Source of the DNA: Actinomycetota bacterium
GTDB lineage: Bacteria > Actinomycetota > Thermoleophilia > Solirubrobacterales > Solirubrobacteraceae
Direction: 5' to 3'
NCBI GenBank assembly: GCA_005788585.1
Contig: SYBY01000086.1
Span: 1-5,093, forward strand
Length of the DNA stretch: 5,093 nucleotides
Shown piece after piece: positions 1-3,657 of the stretch (position 1 is its first letter; each line of letters starts with the position of its first letter). The notes below the pieces were generated by a model. It had not been told where the DNA came from. It worked only from the letters and a program-made list of their open reading frames with translations, and made no database searches. The position numbers and the translations under genes were made by a program.

Positions 1-1
1 C

Positions 2-142
2 CAGCGCTGCCACCATGGCGCGACGGGAGCGATCCTGACCACCGTCGGGACCGTCGGCATCGTCCTCGGAGGCGTGCTGATGGCCCACGACTGGAAGGAC
101 CGTGAGATGTGGTTCGAGCGCGGCTGGGGCAATCAGCCCTAG
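2..142 (+). CDS. C-terminal end of an unidentified protein with a membrane-like helix (5' partial)
   Basis: This is the last 46 codons of a gene that enters from the left edge, ending with TAG at 140-142. Residues about 10-29 of the visible part form a small, apolar, Gly/Thr/Val/Leu-rich segment (it includes TVGTVGIVLGGVLMA) long enough for one membrane span. A polar tail rich in Trp, Asp, Glu, Lys and Arg follows (HDWKDREMWFERGWGNQP). This would suit a protein anchored by a C-terminal helix, or the last helix of a larger membrane protein. The family cannot be named from so little sequence. No start codon lies in this frame before the ATG inside the helix, so the gene must begin outside the window. 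The other two forward frames either stop early or give Arg/His/Pro-rich shadow sequence. The gene converges on the minus-strand cluster. That this frame is coding is likely but not certain. Confidence 0.5.
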   Translation, partial: QRCHHGATGAILTTVGTVGIVLGGVLMAHDWKDREMWFERGWGNQP

Positions 143-189
143 GCGTCCTCGCAGTGTTCCATACGATCTTCTCGGGGGAGGAGACCGAC

Positions 190-213
190 GAGCGCCGGCC
201 CTGGCCGGCGCTC
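190..213. terminator. Perfect 11-bp inverted repeat between convergent genes, probable bidirectional terminator
   Basis: GAGCGCCGGCC is followed by a 2-nt centre (CT) and its exact reverse complement GGCCGGCGCTC. In RNA the innermost pairs would open to give a larger loop. It lies 47 bp after the plus-strand stop (142) and 17 bp beyond the minus-strand stop (231), where a shared terminator for convergent units is expected. Neither side has a run of T, so it is not a canonical intrinsic terminator. T-less hairpins are commonly proposed as terminators in high-GC Actinomycetota, but termination here is inferred from position and symmetry. The rest of 143-230 shows nothing else that can be supported. 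Confidence 0.6.
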
Positions 214-230
214 TCGCTGTCCGGGGCCGT

Positions 231-524
231 TCAGGCCTCGGCGGGCGGCGGGTTGCCGAGGTCGAACATCCCCTCGAGGTCGTGCTGGGAGTAGACCTCG
301 AAGGCCACCATCGTCTGCGTCTTGACGACGCCCGGCACGCTGGAGATGCCGCCGGTGACGATCGTCTTGAGCTCCTCGTGCCGTGGCGTGTGGACGACGC
401 AGACGAAGTCCCAGTCACCCGTGACCGAGTAGCACTCGCGCACGCCCGGCACCTGGGCGAGCGCCGAGCCGAGCTCCGACATCGCGTCGCGCTCGGCCTC
501 CACCAGGACGATCGCGTGCGTCAT
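231..524 (-). CDS. Stand-alone Lrp/AsnC ligand-binding (RAM) domain protein
   Basis: The product is 97 aa and matches the C-terminal effector-binding domain of Lrp/AsnC regulators (AsnC_trans_reg, RAM fold) across most of its length. It has an opening beta strand (THAIVLVEAE), a helix ending in VPGV, the family signature ECYSVTGDWDFVCVV, a second helix (HEELKTIVTGGISSV), and the closing strand PGVVKTQTMVAFEVYS. Full-length Lrp/AsnC proteins are about 150-160 aa with an N-terminal winged helix-turn-helix; that DNA-binding domain is absent, and the preceding DNA codes for a different protein. In characterised relatives the RAM domain forms dimers and octamers that bind amino acids or related small molecules. 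A role as a ligand sensor, or as a partner of a full Lrp protein, is inference. The ATG at 524 overlaps the stop of the upstream hydrolase gene in an ATGA junction, so translation is probably coupled; no good ribosome-binding site of its own is visible. The tail after residue about 80 is Pro/Ala-rich and poorly conserved in type. Confidence 0.88.
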   Translation of the reverse strand: MTHAIVLVEAERDAMSELGSALAQVPGVRECYSVTGDWDFVCVVHTPRHEELKTIVTGGISSVPGVVKTQTMVAFEVYSQHDLEGMFDLGNPPPAEA

Positions 525-1204
525 GGCTCGAGCGTCCCGCCGGGCTCCAGGACCACGACCCGCGAGGACGTCTGCTGCTCGACCTCGGCCTTGAACGCCT
601 GCGCGTCGGTCTCGATCGGCGGGAAGGTGCCGAAGTGGATCGGGACGATCGTCGACGCGCCGATGAGCTTCACGGCCTCGACGGCGTCGTGGCGATCCAT
701 CGTGTAGTGGCCGCCGATCGGCACGAGGGCGACGTCCAGCGCGTCGCGGTTGCCCGGCAGCGCCAGGTCGCCGAACAGCGCGGTGTCCCCCACGTGGTAG
801 ATCGTCTTGCCGCCGAAGTTGATGACCAGGCCGGCCGGCGTGTGGACCGTGCCGTTCGGCGACGTCCCGGTGTGCCAGGCGGGGACGAGCCGCACCCAGC
901 CCCAGTCGAAGTCGACCGTGCCGCCGAGATTCGGGTCGCGCACGTCATGGTCGTCGCCGAGGATCCCGGAGATCTCCCCCGCGAGCTCGACGATCGCCAG
1001 CACCGGGGCGCCGGTGCGCCGGGCGATGTCGATGGTGTCGCCGTAGTGGTCGCTGTGGCCGTGGGTGAGCAGGATGGCGTCGGCCTGGACCTCGTCGGCG
1101 GTGGCGGCGGCCTTCGGGTTCCCCGTGAGGAACGGGTCGACGAGCAGCGTCGTGCCGTCGGCGGTCAGCTCGAAGGCCGAGTGGCCCAGGTAGCGGATCT
1201 GCAT
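521..1204 (-). CDS. UPF0173-type metal-dependent hydrolase (metallo-beta-lactamase fold)
   Basis: The product is 227 aa, the usual size of the UPF0173/YtkL-like branch of the metallo-beta-lactamase superfamily. The opening MQIRYLGHSAFEL and then LLVDPFLTGNP are characteristic of that branch. The metal-site motifs are all present in order: HGHSDH at residues 48-53, H111 in PAWHTG, D140 in HVGDT, GGHYTM near 164-169, and H190 in PIHFGT. A two-metal hydrolase, probably zinc-dependent and cytosolic (no signal peptide), is therefore expected. The physiological substrate of this branch is not established, so none is named. The ATG at 1204 is preferred over an ATG 50 codons upstream. It starts exactly at the conserved N-terminus, has AGGAGA 8 nt upstream (positions 1218-1213), and avoids overlapping the previous gene. 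It lies 4 bp after that gene and overlaps the RAM-domain gene by 4 bp, so it sits in the middle of an operon. The protein looks intact. Confidence 0.93.
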   Translation of the reverse strand: MQIRYLGHSAFELTADGTTLLVDPFLTGNPKAAATADEVQADAILLTHGHSDHYGDTIDIARRTGAPVLAIVELAGEISGILGDDHDVRDPNLGGTVDFDWGWVRLVPAWHTGTSPNGTVHTPAGLVINFGGKTIYHVGDTALFGDLALPGNRDALDVALVPIGGHYTMDRHDAVEAVKLIGASTIVPIHFGTFPPIETDAQAFKAEVEQQTSSRVVVLEPGGTLEP

Positions 1205-1208
1205 GCGG

Positions 1209-1556
1209 TCAGTCTCCTGCGGGTCGATGGGGGTCGGACGGGTCTGCCAGCTCGCGCGCCAGCTCGAAGCCGACGGTGACGCCGACCAGCATCGCCAGCC
1301 GCGACTCCTCGGCGAGGAGGATCCGCATGGCGCGGTCGCGCTCGACGATGTCATCGGCCTCCACGGCCTTGCGGACCTCGGCTTCGTAGGCCTCGCCGAA
1401 GTAGCCGCCCTGGTGCAGCGCCTCGTTGAGCACGCGCTGCAGCGACGGGGCCGCGTGGGTGACGACCTCCTGCGCGTGGTCGAGCGCGCCGGGCTCCGTC
1501 AGTGCGTCGACGGCGGCGTCGACCTGCTCGGCGGTGTAGGTCGGGCGGTCGGGCAC
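1209..1556 (-). CDS. Uncharacterised 115-aa helical protein
   Basis: I do not recognise this family. The predicted protein is 115 aa, acidic and mainly helical. Helical stretches run from YTAEQVDAAVDALTEP, through DHAQEVVTHAAPSLQRVLNEALHQGG and YEAEVRKAVEADDIVERDRAMRILLAEE, to a less charged C-terminal helix (SRLAMLVGVTVGFELARELA). The last is too mixed to call a membrane span, and no catalytic motif or signal peptide is visible. Composition and periodicity look like real protein, while the overlapping plus-strand reading is an Arg/Gly/Val-rich shadow. The start is taken as the GTG at 1556. The reading frame stays open upstream into prfC, but that part is shadow sequence and has no nearby ATG, GTG or TTG. 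The ribosome-binding site is weak (AGG about 13 nt upstream). The gene begins 38 bp after the prfC stop and ends 4 bp before the hydrolase start, so it is probably co-transcribed with both. Confidence 0.7.
   Translation of the reverse strand: MPDRPTYTAEQVDAAVDALTEPGALDHAQEVVTHAAPSLQRVLNEALHQGGYFGEAYEAEVRKAVEADDIVERDRAMRILLAEESRLAMLVGVTVGFELARELADPSDPHRPAGD
1213..1218 (-). promoter_or_regulatory. Ribosome-binding site of the UPF0173 hydrolase gene
   Basis: AGGAGA, read on the minus strand, ends 8 nt before the ATG at 1204. It lies inside the last codons of the upstream 115-aa gene (Ala-Gly-Asp-stop). Ribosomes finishing that gene would therefore pass over it, which favours coupled translation. 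It decides the choice of start over the in-frame ATG 150 nt upstream. Confidence 0.75.
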
Positions 1557-1594
1557 GAGGCAGAGCCTAGTGCCCGCGAGGACCGCATTGGTGA

Positions 1595-3172
1595 CTACCT
1601 TTCGAGCATCCGCTCGAGCAGGACGTCCGGCAGGTCGCGCTCGGCCTGCTCGGCCCCGAAGGGCGTCCGGAACAGCGCGAGCAGCACCCCGTCGGTGCGG
1701 ACGAGCACCTCCGCGCGGCCCGCCTGCTTCAGGGCCTTCGCGCCGTCCTCGTCGGTCCGGCGCGCGACGTTCCAGGACGTCGGCTCGAAGACGGCCCGGA
1801 CGCCGAACTCGTGCTCCAGGCGGTGGCGCGCGACCTCGAACTGCAGCGGTCCGACGCCGCCGAGCACCGGCGTCGGATCTGCCACGGCGTCGCGGCGCAG
1901 GAGGTGCACGACGCCCTCCTCCGCCAGCTCGCCCAGACCCCGGTGGAACTGCTTGTGCTTCGTCGCGTCGCGGTTGCGGGCGGTGACGAAGTGCTCGGGC
2001 GCCAGCACGGGGATGGGCGGGAACGTCACGGCTGCGCCTTCGTGCAGCGTGTCCCCGACCCGCAGGTCGCCCGCGTTGACGACGCCGATGACGTCGCCGG
2101 GATAGGCCTCGTCGACGACCGCGCGCTCCTGGCCGAACGCCTCGAACGCGTGCGCCATGGTGAAGCCCTTGCCGGTCCGGGCGTTCGTCGTCTTCATGCC
2201 GCGGTCGAACCGCCCGGAGCACACGCGCAGGAACGCGGTGCGGTCGCGGTGGCGCGGGTCCAGGTTCGCCTGGACCTTGAACACCTGCGCGGAGAACGCG
2301 TCCTCCAGCGCGCGCGGCTCGCCGTCCTGGCCCAGCCGGGGCCGCGGGGCGGGCGCGTCGCGCAGCAGCGCGTCGAGCAGCATCTCGACGCCGAAGTTCC
2401 AGACCGCCGAGCCGAAGAACACGGGCGTCGCGCGGCCTGCGGCGAAGTCGTCGGGGTCGAGGTGCGGCTGCACGGCGGTGGCGAGGTCGAGCTCCTCACG
2501 CGCCTGCGGCCACGCGTCGGGCTCGCGGGCGGCCGCGGCCTCGGCGTCCATGACCTCGTCGTCGGCGCGGGTCGCCCCGCGCACCGACCGCGTCAGGCGG
2601 TGGAACTGCCCGCTGCGCCGGTCGATGACGCCGCGGAAGTCGCCGGGGATGCCCACCGGCCACGTGGCGGGCACCGGCGTCAGCCCGAGCACCGATTCGA
2701 TGTGGTCGAGCATCTCCAGCGGCTCCATGCCGGGCCGGTCGTACTTGTTGACGAACGTGATGAGCGGGATCCCTCGCGCGCGGGCGACCTCGAACAGCCG
2801 CAGCGTCTGCGCCTCGGCGCCCTTCGCCGCGTCGAGCAGCATCACGGCGCTGTCGGCCGCGGCGAGGACGCGCAGCGTGTCCTCGGAGAAGTCGTGGTGG
2901 CCCGGGGTGTCGAGCAGGTTGAAGACGACGTCCTCGTAGGTGAAGCGCAGCACGGTCGAGCTGACGGAGATCCCGCGCTCGCGCTCCATCTCCATCCAGT
3001 CCGACGCGGTCGTGCGCCGGCCCTTGCGCCCGTGGACCGCACCCGCCTCCTCGACCGCGCCGCCGTAGAGCAGCAGCTTCTCGGTCAGCGTCGTCTTGCC
3101 CGCATCCGGGTGGGAGATGATCGCGAACGTGCGGCGGCGAGCGGCCTCGCCGGTGATCGGCGAAGCCGTCAT
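1595..3172 (-). CDS. prfC: Peptide chain release factor 3 (RF3)
   Basis: The product is 525 aa (Escherichia coli RF3 is 529 aa) and resembles RF3 from end to end. RF3 is a translational GTPase that removes RF1/RF2 from the ribosome after peptide release and also contributes to post-peptidyl-transfer quality control. The GTPase motifs are intact: P-loop SHPDAGKTT at residues 20-28, the switch I region with SDWMEMERERGIS (57-69), DTPGH (88-92) and NKYD (142-145). The RF3-type stretch TPVFFGSAVWNFGVEMLLD follows. Domain II contains QVFKVQANLDPRHRDR, and the C-terminal domain contains PEHFVTARNRD, LAEEGVVHLL, GGVGPLQFEV and a terminal LPDVLLERMLER. These features separate it from EF-G and LepA. 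The ATG at 3172 is chosen because the conserved RTFAIISHPDAGKTT block begins 14 codons later. An extension to an ATG at 3373 would run through the divergent gene. There is no Shine-Dalgarno sequence, but a -10-like hexamer lies 7 nt upstream, suggesting a leaderless message. It is the first gene of the minus-strand cluster. Confidence 0.97.
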   Translation of the reverse strand: MTASPITGEAARRRTFAIISHPDAGKTTLTEKLLLYGGAVEEAGAVHGRKGRRTTASDWMEMERERGISVSSTVLRFTYEDVVFNLLDTPGHHDFSEDTLRVLAAADSAVMLLDAAKGAEAQTLRLFEVARARGIPLITFVNKYDRPGMEPLEMLDHIESVLGLTPVPATWPVGIPGDFRGVIDRRSGQFHRLTRSVRGATRADDEVMDAEAAAAREPDAWPQAREELDLATAVQPHLDPDDFAAGRATPVFFGSAVWNFGVEMLLDALLRDAPAPRPRLGQDGEPRALEDAFSAQVFKVQANLDPRHRDRTAFLRVCSGRFDRGMKTTNARTGKGFTMAHAFEAFGQERAVVDEAYPGDVIGVVNAGDLRVGDTLHEGAAVTFPPIPVLAPEHFVTARNRDATKHKQFHRGLGELAEEGVVHLLRRDAVADPTPVLGGVGPLQFEVARHRLEHEFGVRAVFEPTSWNVARRTDEDGAKALKQAGRAEVLVRTDGVLLALFRTPFGAEQAERDLPDVLLERMLER

Positions 3173-3179
3173 GCAGATC

Positions 3180-3185
3180 AGGCTA
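3180..3185 (-). promoter_or_regulatory. Candidate -10 element for a leaderless prfC transcript
   Basis: On the minus strand this reads TAGCCT, which fits the TANNNT pattern of actinobacterial housekeeping promoters. Seven nucleotides (3179-3173) separate it from the A of the prfC ATG at 3172, so the start codon falls where transcription would begin. No Shine-Dalgarno sequence is present. No clear -35 hexamer is seen, which is common for extended or weak -35 promoters of this phylum. A six-base match can occur by chance. Confidence 0.45.
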
Positions 3186-3213
3186 GCCAGCCGCACGCCC
3201 CGCCCCTCGGCCC

Positions 3214-3219
3214 TACAGT
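3214..3219 (+). promoter_or_regulatory. Candidate -10 element for the DUF3307-rnj unit
   Basis: TACAGT matches the TANNNT pattern and stands in the short divergent region upstream of the plus-strand pair. Transcription would begin near 3226-3227, leaving a 5' leader of about 58 nt before the GTG at 3285. No good -35 hexamer is visible in the C-rich stretch 17-19 bp upstream. It is supported only by its position between divergent genes and its match to the pattern. Confidence 0.4.
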
Positions 3220-3252
3220 GGAGGTGACGGTCGATTCTGCCGACCGGCGGCC

Positions 3253-3288
3253 ATGGCCCTTCCCCGCTACACCCGCACCGCCGCGTGA
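3253..3288 (+). CDS. Possible 11-aa upstream ORF overlapping the DUF3307 start
   Basis: An ATG at 3253 opens an ORF for MALPRYTRTAA, with TGA at 3286-3288. The stop shares bases with the GTG start of the next gene (GTGA, 3285-3288). That arrangement is what translational coupling uses, and the downstream GTG lacks a ribosome-binding site of its own. Against it, the only good Shine-Dalgarno-like sequence (GGAGGTGA, 3220-3227) is 25 nt from this ATG, too far for direct use, and an ORF this short arises easily by chance. It could be a leader peptide or nothing. Confidence 0.25.
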   Translation: MALPRYTRTAA

Positions 3289-3629
3289 CCGCCGTCGACC
3301 TCGTCGTGTGGGGCATCGTCCTGCACCTGGTCGTCGACTGGCTGTTGCAGAACGAGTGGATGGCGACGCACAAGACGTCGCTGCGCCATCCGGCCGGCTA
3401 CATCCACGCGGGCCTGCACGGCCTGGCCATGCTCATCATCTTCCCGCCGCTCGCCGCCCTGTCCCTCGCCGTCGCCCATCTGCTCATCGACACGCGCAAG
3501 CCCCTGACGTGGTGGGCAAAGGTCATGTCGCAGACGACCGAGGGACCCATCGGCACGGCCGTCCACATCTGGCGCGACCAGACGCTGCACATCGCGACCA
3601 TCGCGATCGCCGCGCTCCTCGTCGCATGA
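3285..3629 (+). CDS. DUF3307-like small membrane protein
   Basis: The product is 114 aa with about three hydrophobic segments: residues 4-21, 44-69 and 100-113. The polar residues inside and next to them follow the pattern I associate with the DUF3307 family: H14 and D18 in HLVVDWLLQNEWMA, H41/H45, H65 and D69 in AHLLIDTRK, and D98-Q99 with H102 in WRDQTLH. Conserved His and Asp in membrane helices could bind a metal or form a catalytic site, but the family has no established function and I assign none. The GTG at 3285 places the first helix directly at the N-terminus. It has no clear ribosome-binding site and overlaps the stop of an 11-codon ORF. An in-frame stop at 3225-3227 limits any extension to 19 codons, which contain only non-standard starts (ATT 3234, CTG 3237). 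It ends 28 bp before rnj on the same strand with no hairpin between, so co-transcription is likely. Confidence 0.8.
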   Translation: MTAVDLVVWGIVLHLVVDWLLQNEWMATHKTSLRHPAGYIHAGLHGLAMLIIFPPLAALSLAVAHLLIDTRKPLTWWAKVMSQTTEGPIGTAVHIWRDQTLHIATIAIAALLVA

Positions 3630-3647
3630 CTTCCCCCCACCACCCAC

Positions 3648-3653
3648 AGGAGG
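3648..3653 (+). promoter_or_regulatory. Ribosome-binding site of rnj
   Basis: AGGAGG, a full match to the consensus, ends 4 nt before the GTG at 3658. It is the strongest correctly placed ribosome-binding site in the window and fixes the RNase J start. It implies that rnj is translated more efficiently than the DUF3307 gene before it, whose GTG has no visible site. Confidence 0.85.
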
Positions 3654-3657
3654 TTGC

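Noticed and set aside
102..707. Plus-strand open frame of 201 codons across the RAM-domain gene
   Set aside because: It is antisense to a clear RAM domain and part of the hydrolase, starts inside the partial plus-strand gene, and has no recognisable protein pattern.
1205..1354. Extension of the UPF0173 hydrolase by 50 residues to an ATG at 1354
   Set aside because: The added sequence is Ser/Arg/Trp-rich shadow of the upstream gene. The ATG at 1204 has its own ribosome-binding site and matches the family N-terminus.
1203..2105. Plus-strand open frame of 300 codons antisense to the 115-aa gene and the 3' part of prfC
   Set aside because: The composition is shadow-like, with a long Arg/Ser/Pro-rich second half. 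The minus strand carries better-supported genes over the whole stretch.
1557..2222. N-terminal extension of the 115-aa protein to an ATG at 2222
   Set aside because: The extension is Arg/Gly/Ala/Pro-rich and lies wholly over prfC in another frame; the protein-like part begins only near the GTG at 1556.
3173..3373. Extension of RF3 by 67 residues to an ATG at 3373
   Set aside because: It would cross the divergent region and overlap the DUF3307 gene, and the added residues do not resemble RF3, whose conserved N-terminus starts just after the ATG at 3172.
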